Source: Paramacrobiotus richtersi (lineage: Eukaryota > Tardigrada > Eutardigrada > Parachela > Macrobiotidae). Taken from it: a stretch of DNA of 33,954 nt. The notes under the pieces were generated by a model that saw nothing but the letters and a program-made list of their open reading frames with translations, did no database searches and had not been told where the DNA came from. Shown piece by piece: positions 22,160-31,962 of the stretch (position 1 is its first letter; each line of letters begins with the position of its first letter). The DNA is taken from contig JAQGAU010000225.1 in the NCBI GenBank assembly GCA_034698045.1, positions 1 to 33,954 on the forward strand. Direction: 5' to 3'. The translations under genes and the position numbers were made by a program.

Positions 22160-23863
22160 ATGCCTAGAACGAAAAATATCGTCGCTGTGGAGGTCGACCT
22201 CGAAGATAACCGCATCGGAGATCGATGATGTTGCATCGGATGATGAAGAACTCATGAACGAGCCTGATGAACGAGCTCAAACAGAGGATGAAAATACGGA
22301 CACTGAATCGGAGGACGACAGTGACGTGAGATTTCCTTGCTGGCCCAGAAACCTAGTCATCGAAAGATGGAAAAATCCAGTGGAGTTCTCAGCCGTTGGA
22401 CAAAGTGAAAGTACGCGCTTGTGACAAGGTTTCCACTCCCACTGGCCCAAAAGCGCACGTGGTTCCTCGCATCAAGACGGCGAGGGACTGTTTCAACCAG
22501 TACTTCACCGACACGATTAAAGGAATCATACTGATCCATACGAACGAAGAAGGCCTGCGCCACTATGGCGATGCGTGGGAAGAACTCGATTCTGTGGAGC
22601 TAGATGCATATTTTGGATTATTACTGTTTCAAGGCGTGAATCGTGAGTCGCGAACAGATACCAAAGAGCTGTGGAACATGTCTCGGGGTCGACCCCTGTA
22701 TAGCTGCACTATGTCGAAAGAGCGCTTTACCAAAATCTCTACTGCCCTCCGTTTTGACGATAAACTAACGAGAAATGAGCGGATTAAAACGGACCGCATG
22801 TGTCATATCCGTGAGCTGTGGGACAGTTGGGTTAGTAACCTGAAGAACGCGTTCAATCCAGGATTTTACACAACAGTGGATGAACAACTATATCCGTTTC
22901 GAGGGAAGTGTGCTTTTAAGATGTTCATAAAATCTAAGCCAGCTAAATATGGCCTTAAGTTTTGGATTTTGGCTGATGTTGCAGACTGGCTACGTTTTGA
23001 ATATTCAGCTATATACCGGAAAACCTGCAGGGGGGCCCCCCGAGAAAAACCAGGGGCGGCGTGTTGTGATGGATGTGATTTCCCATTTGAGGTCGACCTC
23101 AGGCATCAACGTAACTTGCGATAACCTTTTTACCGACGTGAAATTGGTGGAAGATCTTCTGGAACGTAATATTACCCTGGTTGGTACAATCCGTAAAAAT
23201 AAGCCGGAAATTCCATCACGATTTCTTCCGAACCGAAATGATTCCAGTGATTTTGGATTCACGAAAAACTACACTATGGTATCGTATGTGCCAAAGGTTG
23301 CACGGGCGGTGATCTTGCTTAGCTCTCTTCATCATGACGATACTGTGGCAGAGAATGAGCAAGCCAAACCGGAAATCATATTAGACTATAACGCAACGAA
23401 AGCTGGTGTCGACACCGTCGATCAAATGGTTGGGACCTATACCGTTCACCGAGCTACCCGACGATGGCCTATGACGTGTTTCCATAACATGATTGACTTA
23501 ACGGGAATCAATGCAATGGTGTTGTGGAAATGTCTGAATCCCGGGTGGGAAAGAGGGTGAAAGCACTCTAGACGATTATTCCTAACTGATCTAGCAGAAT
23601 CCCTCATTTTCCCTCATCTTCGCCGAAAGTTCAACGTTGCAAATCCCACCCAAAAGATTATGATTGGAAAAGTTCTTCGCCTTACCCCGACTCTGGCAGG
23701 GGTCGACCCCAAGATTCGCAAGGCAAATAAAAGTAAAGCATGCTTCTATTGCCCAAGTAAGATAAACCGAAAGACGACTGTACTGTGCATGCATTGTAAA
23801 AATCATGTTTGTGGCGAGCATATGTGTGGTGTTATTTGCTATGACTGTAACCGCAGCGAGTGA
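22160..23863 (+). pseudogene. piggyBac transposase, frameshifted
   Basis: Transposases of this family cut and paste DNA at TTAA using three aspartates. All three are visible: TTVDEQLYPFRGK, NVTCDNLFTD, and NATKAGVDTVDQM. The N-terminus (MPRTKNIVAVEVDL) is followed by an acidic stretch (DDVASDDEE, TESEDDSD). The C-terminus has the typical Cys-rich finger, CFYCP, then CMHCKNHVC and CYDCN. The reading frame changes three times (near 22200-22230, 22400 and 22985-23040), and one in-frame TGA (23558-23560) precedes the C-terminal part, so this copy cannot make transposase. Despite this, protein similarity is clear throughout, so decay is not ancient. Confidence 0.9.
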
Positions 23864-24521
23864 GTAGTTCTTAGCAGCTTTATTGAACTGTCATAAACAA
23901 CGTTTTCTCGCTTAGTCTCTTAACCAAGCAACGTTACAATAACAAGAACATTTTCAGCATTTTCGCGATTTGTTCCATTGACAACGTGGGTCGACCCATC
24001 TAGAAGGAAACGCAATTTTTCACTCACCAAAAGCACAGACAATTACATTAGAGAATAGCCTTACATCTTTATGTTCGTTATCGACTGGAAACATTTCTCG
24101 CAGCCCTTCGGTAAGCTTGTCAGGATAGATTACAGTTTCTCCTCGTTTTACCAATCCGTTTTTCTGGATAACAGAAAACGTTACGTTCGGCGCGCCACAC
24201 AACCGTTATGTGCATTTTTCATGATCGATATTTTGAGGTACCTGGAGTCGACTCCAAATTGCCCGATACACGAAGAATCTAGCCTTCTTCCCCGATAAAT
24301 GCTGCTGTGTAGCATCAGTGGTTGCCTTCGTCAACCACACCGGGCATACCAATCTTCAAAACAATATGACACAGTTTGAACCATATGTCTGACAGAATCC
24401 AGAAAAATAATATGATAAATATTTCCGTAATTCCAAAACCGTACCCGTTAGCATGAAACAGATCCTTCATTCTGCACAAGAATAAGATTGTAGAAGAAGT
24501 GAGAAAAACTGGGTCGACCCA
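22190..24521. repeat. Eight GTCGAC-centred perfect palindromes
   Basis: Sites: 22190-22201 GAGGTCGACCTC, 22685-22696 GGGGTCGACCCC, 23088-23101 TGAGGTCGACCTCA, 23405-23416 GGTGTCGACACC, 23699-23710 GGGGTCGACCCC, 23987-23998 TGGGTCGACCCA, 24243-24256 TGGAGTCGACTCCA and 24510-24521 TGGGTCGACCCA. The core is invariant; the flanking three or four pairs vary but always stay complementary. Centre spacings are 495, 404, 316, 294, 288, 257 and 266 bp. Five lie in the transposase pseudogene, three beyond its stop. Other GTCGAC hexamers noticed in the window (10454, 18413, 20100) are not extended palindromes. Confidence 0.85.
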
Positions 24522-24799
24522 AGCAAAGAAGATGACGGATAAAGAATATTATCGGAATCGAAAACAGCTTTCACTCTGGAACAAGCGCTTGAATCGAAAA
24601 TCAGGAAATTCACGTAAAAAATTGTGCGAGAATGTGAAGCTGAGGTGTTGTGACGACTTAGGCTTAAATGCGGCGCACTTGAGTGATATTTATGTTCGCA
24701 CGAGAATTTTAGGCGGATCGCGCTATTCTGATTGGCGCGGTGTTAGGAACCGCTCGAAATCTCTACAGAGACTTTTCTTAGCAGGGGGCGAGGGTTAAA

Positions 24800-25440
24800 A
24801 AACAAAAGCACGTCTTCAATTTCTTTCGACGTATCGACAGTCCCCAAGAGGCAGGTTCCATTCCCTCGCTGATTTCCACACTGATCCGCTGACGAAGGAA
24901 TTCCATTGTCCGAGGGTTTCCGTTGCACTCGTGAATTCGGCGCCCAAGCTCCTTCAAAATTTACTTGGCTTGCGGCCCCCAGCTGCCCATTGTCTCAGAC
25001 GCGACTGGCTGAACTATGTAGCGGTCCGATAGGGCTGTATAGCACCTTTCTTTCTCCCGCTCGCGTTGGTAAGCGGCAGCTCCGCATGTTGAGGAGGTTC
25101 GAGCGATTTAAGAAACCGCAGAAGTGTCTGCACCGTTACATCCCAAACCAATGGCATGCAGGATTTCCAGGGCCTCAACGTCAGACCATCCGGTCTCTTA
25201 CCGTCGCCCCTGCCAAACCTGGAGGTTCCCGTGCTGCTGGAACATTAGCCGATACGAGGGCGCGCCGAACAACGTCATTCAGTATCGAGTGCCTCGGGTG
25301 ACTGCCTTTGCCACTTTTACAACTTAGCCCATGGTGGCTATAGACGTCCACACTCGCTTTACGTACATCTGCTTCGGTATTCCTTGCAAATCACTGCACC
25401 CAAGCGGAGGGCAGCTGCGTTGCTACTACAGCAGAGTAAG
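24800..25440 (-). mobile_element. LINE 3' fragment: restriction-like endonuclease end, dead
   Basis: Minus-strand remains of the C-terminus of a LINE polyprotein. In order: SVDVYSHHGLSCKSGKG, HSILNDVVRRALVSANVP, REPPGLAG, then (other frame) KRPDGLTLRPW and LVWDVTVQT. Later come ETMGSWGPQA, KELGRRI and FLRQRISVEI. The RPDG..VWDVT pair is the PD-(D/E)XK-type restriction-like endonuclease core of site-targeting LINEs (the R2/NeSL-like group), and the His/Cys cluster before it is also typical. There are at least two frameshifts and two stops. The 5' part, including the reverse transcriptase, is absent, as expected of a 5'-truncated insertion. The intact ORF at 31963-33954 appears to be the same family. 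Confidence 0.75.
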
Positions 25441-26045
25441 ACGTTGTTACTATAACAACTGACGTGCTATTCTGGATATCACGTTGTACGTGTGTTACGT
25501 AACTAGCTTTACTTAACGTGTTCCCATTGGTTGTTGGTGACTGTTTGTACGACTGTTTGCGCATGGATGTGATTGCCTGTAGAATCAGCGTGTAACGAGA
25601 ATGCCTTCTTCGTTGAGAGTGATCAGTTGGAAGAGAGAAGAGCTGGTAATCAGAAGCTAGATTCTGGTTAAGTGTGTGTGTGATTAAACTTACGTGAGAC
25701 GGAAGTTTGTATGTGTTTGGTAACCTCTGTAAGAAAGAAGGATCTTCTTTACGGAATTAAGTAGCTGTGAGCTAGCAACTAGTAGTAGAGAGAGTGTCTT
25801 CCACATTAGAACAAGAGTCCAGAGATCCTCTTGTACCGACTGTGTCTGGTTTGGTAGTACTACAGGGCCTGTAGTACAGGCCAGTAGTGGTCTGGTGAGT
25901 ACGTCACAACACTATTCGCTAGTAAGAGTAAATCAGGGTATCCGCCGATAAATCACGGTATACGCAGACTGCTGCACAATACTGATTTCTTATCATTACG
26001 GAAGCATCGTTTTATCGGAAAGTTTTTACAAATTGGAAGATTATA
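25441..26045. other. Upstream region of the Ig gene, no gene seen
   Basis: No coding or RNA gene is supported. It may contain the promoter and 5' untranslated sequence of the Ig-domain gene that starts at 26046. A TGT..ACA-bounded stretch was considered as an old terminal repeat and not accepted. Confidence 0.4.
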
Positions 26046-27298
26046 ATGTTGTGGAATTACTATTTGTTTCTTGGGTGTCTAGTTGCCGCGTGCTTTTTGT
26101 CCATGCGAACAATGCTCTCCTGTCAAGCGTAAGCATTTGTCCGTTTTCAATGAGCTGATGGCATTGTGGTGTAATAAACGCTGTGTTAAAAAAGTCGATG
26201 GAACAATTTCACTTGGGATTTCGCAGTCGGCTAGGAAAATTTCTCATTTTGCAGCACTGAAAACAGCAATACAAGCAGCACAGAAAGCTATGGTAGACGG
26301 AAGAATTACACTCAATATGGACGAACCGAGTTCATACATCTCGAAAATACCACTGCCAACCTGTCCTGGTCAAACGAAAGTGGCCGCAATGTCCCGAGTC
26401 CGCGTGGGAGAAACCGCTATGTTCAGCTGTACGTCTCCGGAATGTGCGAAATTTAATAGTGAAGCATGCCCCGAGGGCCAGATAGACGGGATTGCGTGGG
26501 GACACCGGAACTACTCCATCCGACGTGTGATGAGCCAATATTATTCGTCTCCGTTTAGTTACAGTCTAGCCAAGAATGACACCCATGCGCAGTTTTTCAT
26601 CCACAACGTCACAAGTAAGAATCTTCGAATAAATGACAAATTAACCACCTACAGTACCTGATATCTGGCGTCGCCTACTGTCTCCGCCTACTGTCTCCAA
26701 TTTCATACACTGCAATGCAAATTGCGGCCATAACTGTGAGTGTCGCTTGCTGACAAAGTAGACCATTTCGGGCAGCGGTTAGAAAAATCACACAAACTTG
26801 GTTTTACAATAAGCTCAGGTTGTGTGCGCGCGGGTTTAGCCATGCCACCGTCTGTCCATAGGAACTGCGCCTGGACCAGTACACTGTCTATGGAAAATCA
26901 CAGAGGACCACCATTGCGTTATCGCTGTGTATGATTTGAAGCCGCTCCTCAAAGCTGCTGATGTCTTCCTCACGCCTTCACAAATCATCAGCGCACCTGA
27001 TGGCCAGAGTGTGACGCTGCGATGCAGCCTTCAAGCGGCCCTCTATGGAGAGCTACCCCTGGACCAACGATACATGTGGTGGTTTGGGGACCAACTGATT
27101 ATGGCACCCTCCGAGCATGCAGTTGTTGGATTGGTTCGCTCTCTCTCGTCCGTCAGTATTGAACTTCAGGATACATACACAAGTGCAGTAATCAGCAATC
27201 CATCAAAGTCAAACGGCGGCCGATATCAGTGCTGGGTTAGGCTCTTTGCGGAATTGGACGAATGGTTTGTGCAAGACATTTATTTAAATTTATTGTAA
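26046..27298 (+). CDS. Secreted two-Ig-domain protein, 3 exons, 299 aa
   Basis: Exons 26046-26128, 26235-26614 and 26862-27298 join in phases 2 and 1 into 299 residues. The start opens a signal peptide (MLWNYYLFLGCLVAACFLS). Ig domain 1 has the B-strand Cys in VRVGETAMFSC, a Trp in GIAWGH, FFIHNVT at the end of exon 2 and the second Cys in HHCVIAVYDLK of exon 3. Ig domain 2 has QSVTLRCS, MWWFGDQ and GGRYQCWV. No membrane segment follows; the protein ends DIYLNLL. The 106-nt first intron uses a CGGCTAG acceptor, the only one nearby in the right phase, so it is the least certain junction. An AATAAA follows at 27441. Probably an extracellular binding protein; no closer family is claimed. Confidence 0.72.
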
Positions 27299-28169
27299 CG
27301 CTTGCTGCTCGTAGTAACGCAGTTCAGCACACCCAGCTTACGAAAGAATGTACAAAAATTCTCAACTGCCGGACGAATGAATTATGAACATTTTGCAACG
27401 CGTTACTATGTACTCTTAATAGCGATGTAATATCTTTTGAAATAAATATCCCGATAAATATGAGCGATAATCAAGCAAGCAAGCGACCGTTTTTCAAATC
27501 TCGAGGTTCCAGTAACGGCGGGTTCCCGGTCCGAGTTCCCTGACGTAGTACTTGGTCCGAGCAAATAAAGACAAAGTACAAGCTCCGTATACGGGCCTAA
27601 TCTACAGCGAATTCAAACGGCTTCTGTGTTTAACCTCCTGATATAGCACTTCGGTAGTTCTTCAATTCGCCGTCTAATATGCTTACGTTTTCGTAAAGTC
27701 AAGGGACTGGTTGCTGTAGTTGTCGGCCATAAGCAAATGTTTTCTTTTCGACCGGATGTTTAAACTCCAGTGTACTGGGTCATCCGTTCTTGTGATTAAA
27801 TGGCTAGAATAATAAACATCACACTACAGAATGATATGAGTTGTTTAATGTTGTAACTTGTTGGCTAAATCGGGACAAAAAACAGCAAAGCAAATATGAA
27901 ATGGGTTAACGAATCTATTCCAGTTGGGCAGCATGGAACTGTGGCCGTAAAAGAATAGCGCACGCAGCATGAACACACTAGAACACTGCTCGAAAAAAGG
28001 AAGTTTTCAGAAATACGTTCTGTCGATGTCTTTGAAATGCAGAGCTTATTCTGTCTGTCACCGACGTGTTTCTATGTTGAACGACTCAACGTCTTCGTTG
28101 AGCTCTCCATTCGCCGAGTCACCCAGCGGATGTAGTGCCCATCTTCAGCCAGATAAAAGCAACGCTACC
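27299..28169. other. Intergenic between convergent genes
   Basis: Separates the Ig gene (+) and the astacin-LRR gene (-), which converge here. It carries their 3' ends. No repeat, RNA gene or open frame worth reporting was seen. Confidence 0.45.
27441..27446 (+). terminator. Poly(A) signal of the Ig gene
   Basis: AATAAA about 140 nt after the stop codon; a second AATAAA lies near 27563. Confidence 0.45.
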
Positions 28170-31100
28170 CTAGTTAAGGTGTCCGTGGAACATCAGTCGC
28201 TTTTGGGCTTCGGCAAGTGTCCGGATGACCTTGGAGTCGGCATTCCCGGTGTACGCGAACGGCGATGCGAAGTCAAAGCGCTTTCTTATACCCCAAAATC
28301 CGGGCGTAGCTGAGCGAATCGCTTCGCTAATGGTTGGCCTTGCTTGGCCCTGTGCATCCTTGGTGCAATCAGGCTCATGCAGCGAATATTCAATCTGCGA
28401 AAAGTTGAGAATAAGGTATGTCCAGGGCAGCCGGCGGCAGTTGAAGGGGTGGTACAGCCATTCCTTCAAGTATGGCCGATTGCCACCTATTTGATCAAAG
28501 TAATAAATTTCTGACTCCTTGGCGGAGCGCAGCAAGGAAGTGTTATTCTCTCTCCAGGCACGAAACCAGGCAAACTCACAGCTGCAATGGATCTGGTACA
28601 GGTATAGCTGAAAATGTGCCGGGAAAGAAAATTGATTCGTTACAATCATGTCCAAGCTGATCAACCTGAGGGCTGGCAAGTCCGTAAACGTTCCCTTCTC
28701 GAGTTGTTTAATTGTTGAGTTATAGAAGGTAAGCACCTGTAACCTTTTGAAGCCGGTAAAGTCGTCCTTCCCACTAAAGTCCTGTTTGTTAATGACTAAA
28801 TCACAGCAATCGCTGAGAGCTAAATTCAGTAGGTTGGGTAAGTAGAGTTTCGACATGCGCATCGATATCGTTTCGCTGTCCAAACAAAATTTAACTTGGA
28901 TACTGATAATCTGCCTTCGTATCGGGTTAAAGACGTGTCGATCAAGGTGTGGCCCATCATACACCACGATGTCTGTGAACCGTTGAGCGTGCGTTGCTAA
29001 CTCTGCCGCCATTGCCGCCGGGATACTCTTAGGAAGCTTCTTTTGACAGTGCAATGTCAATGAATTCACCTTAGTGCAGTCGCTAATATTGGAATTAGGT
29101 GGCAAGCAGAGCGCTTCGGCAATAATGTTACACTCCTGCAGGCTTGATAAATTTGTGCTAAAGGCTGGGAATGGCTCCAGAGTATCCTTCTTGTCGTCCA
29201 TGCTACAGTTGTAAGCTCTATACAACCTGATGGCGTCACCAGGACATAATGACACTCTTTGGCCCATTTTACGGTTTTTCCCCTTCTTGGGGATCATGAC
29301 AGGAATTTTCCAGGATTTTGCAAAGTCATAAGCGCCATAATGCATTACGGAGTCAATGTCGTATGGTGTGCCGTAGCTGCGCATTTCTGGTAGCACGCGA
29401 AAATGCACAGAAATGGAGCCGTTTAGAGCGTTGGCCGGGAAGATGTCCACATGGTCATTGCGGTCAGGGCGATGGTGTTGATGGAGCACACCCAGGGCAT
29501 GTAGCGTTATATGCTGAATTGTGCCTGATTCCATGCAGGATGCGGTTAAGGTAACGCTCTGCTGTCCACCTTGCTTTCCGACATGAGACAAACATCTGCA
29601 AAATTTCCGCATTATCGTCAGCGGAAAATTTCGCTTCTCAAATGCGCCGTTTCACAGAATCTGTTCACCATACCTGGATCCGGGCACAAAAAAAAATGAA
29701 ATCGACCTGGTCGGTCCGCTCTGTGAAAGCAATGCATCCCGCAATTCTACTTTCAATTTTTCGTAGGACAGACTTAATGAGTGCGGTGTCAGATATGTCT
29801 GAAAACACATAAGTATGCAGTCTTTTCTCAAATTGTTGTCAGTGCCGTGTACGATACGAAATGCAATGTCTTAAACTTAAGGTGGCATACACTAAGACTA
29901 CAAGGGAACAAAAACCGTAGCAGAATGTAGTATTAGGTCTGTTGTTGTTCATAGCACAAACGAGTGTCTTATAATATATGCTCAGTTACAGTCACACACT
30001 ACGCCTCAAACGCTCCTACACAGGAGAGTTCCGATGACAGATACTGGGTTGGGTGCACAGTACATACAAGTCAGAGGATGCATAACTCATAGATCAGATA
30101 CCAGACTATGACTTTACTTGCAAAACAATGTGAACTCGCTCTATTGACCAAAAATCGTTCAACGTAGACAATTGATCAAAAGTGTTGCCGCGAATACTCC
30201 AGCTTGGGGTACGTATAATAAGGAATACGAATTTCGAGTAGTCGTATGTGGCCGGCAAAACCGTCCCGCGGACATGTTTGCCTGTCGGCAAAACCATCTG
30301 GAGGACCAAAATTCCGCCTGGCGTAAATTGTGCCCACCCAAAAACATGCTTCCTACGAGGCTCCGCGTGCTCTATGAACACGAATGTAAAGGTCACCTGG
30401 ACACTTTTGCCGGAGCCCAGCAGGTAATTGGTTTCAGCCGGACACTGGATGCGTTAGTTGGCTCAACTACCGTACTTCGACACTAGTATACTACATTTTT
30501 TACACTACCCCGCCCCTGCAGCCAAAGCGTTCGAAGGAAAGTAGAATATTACCGGTACCGTAAAAAAACAAGCATACTGAGGGGCTAGTGTCGAAGTAGT
30601 GGTATATACTGAAAGAATTTGCAAGATCACGATATCGATCAGATTCTCGTAGGCCCAACTTATGCATTCATTCATAGCTTTGTGCATAACCGGTCAACAT
30701 TTGTAAAGGGAGCAAAGTATAAAACTGCTTTGAGTACTTCCTACTGTCATAGCACTAATATCAACCGGAACCGCGAGCGGAAAGCCAAATGGACAAAAGC
30801 GATTCGAAAATCTTGACTTCTCATAAGGCTACGCCGAATTTATAGTGTCTCAAGCAAGGAATGCTCTCTCATATATAAGCTACTTCGCAAAAAATGTGCA
30901 ACCACGCGGGAACCGCGGCGCGCTCTGGCTCTGCGGCCGAGCGTATAACGTTGAGCTAGCTGCATTATCACAAATCTTTATCGCTCTACGGCAACGCCGT
31001 GACACCCCGCTACTTAAACAAGCGTACCTCCCGGACGCTTTACATCTTTTTAAGGTGCATGCACTGCAAGAGGTAGGACTGCCTAACGCTTCCCCATAGT

Positions 31101-31494
31101 CAGAATTAGTAAGTCTAGCAATTAGTTACCGAAGCGGTTGTCAGTTATATAGGGGATCCGCTTTCCATTATCCAGCCATAATTTTGAATGCGGAATGGCG
31201 CCACTTAGATACTCATAGTTATCTGAGTTCATCAGCTGATCGTCATACAATGCTCCATCACCATCAACCCCGATCGTTAGCCGTGATCTTCTTTCTGCGT
31301 GGGCCTTACTGTGAATGCGGTTAGCCCAGTCTACCAAAGTACAGCGAATCGAGAAATGAACCACCTCTACATAAGTGGTGGCTCATGTGAAAGCGCGATG
31401 GACGGAACCCAGCCTCACCTGCAGGAAGCTCCACCGCAACGTAGTGGGCTGCTAGCCAAATAAAGCTGATGCTTAATAAATATATGGAAGGCAT
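28170..31494 (-). CDS. Astacin-like pseudoprotease fused to LRRs, 4 exons, ~620 aa
   Basis: Exons 31419-31494, 31130-31366, 29674-29798 and 28170-29595 (introns 52, 1331 and 78 nt). Exon 1 is a signal peptide (MPSIYLLSISFIWLAAHYVA). Exon 2 ends in the astacin mature start, KLWLDNGKRIPYITDNRF. Exon 3 has AGCIAFTERTDQVDF. Exon 4 has LSHVGKQGGQQ, the zinc site, the Met-turn DSVMHYGAYDF and SLCPGDAIRLY, then about 300 residues of LRR (LLNLALSDCCDL, LQVLTFYNSTI, LRLISLDMI) with a CSCEFAWFRAW cap. The zinc motif reads HITLHALGVLH where active astacins have HExxHxxGxxH. The three His and the Met-turn Tyr are kept, but the catalytic Glu is Ile, so it should bind zinc but not cleave. Exon 3 joins exon 4 in frame only if its run of nine A (plus strand 29688-29696) were eight: a likely sequence error, or a disabling frameshift. 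Confidence 0.75.
29999..30687 (-). CDS. Possible small gene nested in the astacin-LRR intron, 149 aa
   Basis: Three pieces (30610-30687, 30118-30444, 29999-30043) join in phase 0 with GTATAT and GTAAAG donors and intron lengths 165 and 74 nt, giving 149 residues. The N-terminus is MHKAMNECISWAYENLIDIV; the middle includes SVQVTFTFVFIEHAEPRRK, FGWAQFTPGG and YDYSKFVFLIIRTPSW. No family is recognised. It is on the same strand as the host gene and lies wholly within that gene's 1331-nt intron. The middle exon cannot be an alternative exon of the host because its phase does not fit. The last exon is short and weak. It could instead be a relic of a gene that was split by the astacin exons. Confidence 0.35.
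30475..30596. mobile_element. Possible 122-bp TA-flanked MITE
   Basis: CTTCGACACTAG and CTAGTGTCGAAG form perfect 12-bp inverted ends bordered by TA on both sides. Mariner/Tc1-like MITEs duplicate TA. It sits in the first intron of the nested gene candidate. The small size and 2-bp duplication make this a weak call. Confidence 0.4.
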
Positions 31495-31962
31495 TGCACT
31501 GACGCACTTGCGGTTTGCGACTATGCACAGCTTTTGGTATGCTTGCAGTCACATCATTGTACATCGAATTGTAGGCGAAGATTATTTTGATTTGTTTAGT
31601 GGCGCTCCCTGATTGCATCTTTTCCGGGTATCATACATACTAATCATAAATATGATTATTGGTTTCCCGGTTTAACCGTTACTAACTACAACTTCGCCAA
31701 CAGAATCGTGCGCTCACGCATCTACTCAAAATACTGAATGCTCAATTTCCCAGCATGCCAGACGGAGTTTTCTCTCCTGGTTTTTGGGTGGTCGAAGGGA
31801 CCTAACCGTGGCTGACGTACTAGCTACTGGGGGAAGCTGCTCGCGGCGACCTGGTCCTTTTGGCATCCAGCCTTCATCCAGGACGTTCACTGTAAGTCTG
31901 AGCGCCTGTCCTGTTTCTTTTTTGGCCACAAGATCCTGCCGTGTTAGTATTTACACAGGAAA
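31495..31962. other. 5' flank of the astacin-LRR gene and LINE leader
   Basis: Divergent region between the astacin-LRR gene (-) and the LINE ORF (+). The right part, roughly from 31735, is GC-richer and is probably the LINE 5' untranslated region; its left end cannot be fixed without another copy. Confidence 0.4.

Larger units (their letters stand above)
22119..24799 (+). mobile_element. piggyBac-type DNA transposon, decayed; limits approximate
   Basis: The left limit is where the array repeat stops (about 22118). The right limit is guessed from GGGTTAA at 24792-24798, since piggyBac elements target TTAA. A matching left TTAA with inverted end was not found, so the left end may be lost. The transposase pseudogene covers 22160-23863. 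The remaining 900 bp holds three of the eight GTCGAC palindromes and a lysine/arginine-rich open frame (24499-24798) with no recognised family. Confidence 0.55.

Noticed and set aside
24020-24298. Overlapping open frames on both strands beyond the transposase
   Set aside because: Neither has a start, motif or family match; the region is more simply the 3' non-coding part of the piggyBac element.
25494-25912. Possible solo terminal repeat of an LTR-type element (TGTTACG..CACAACA)
   Set aside because: The flanking bases do not form a target duplication and no partner copy or internal domain is in the window; treated as intergenic.
29853-29952. Alternative astacin first exon starting MNNNRPNTT with a hydrophobic leader
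   Set aside because: It splices in phase, but the exons at 31130-31494 supply a signal peptide and the real astacin mature start (RIPYITDNRF), which fits the family far better.
30845-31099. 84-codon plus-strand frame in a GC-rich patch
   Set aside because: No motif, no splice or poly(A) context, and it lies in the intron of the astacin-LRR gene; likely a composition effect.
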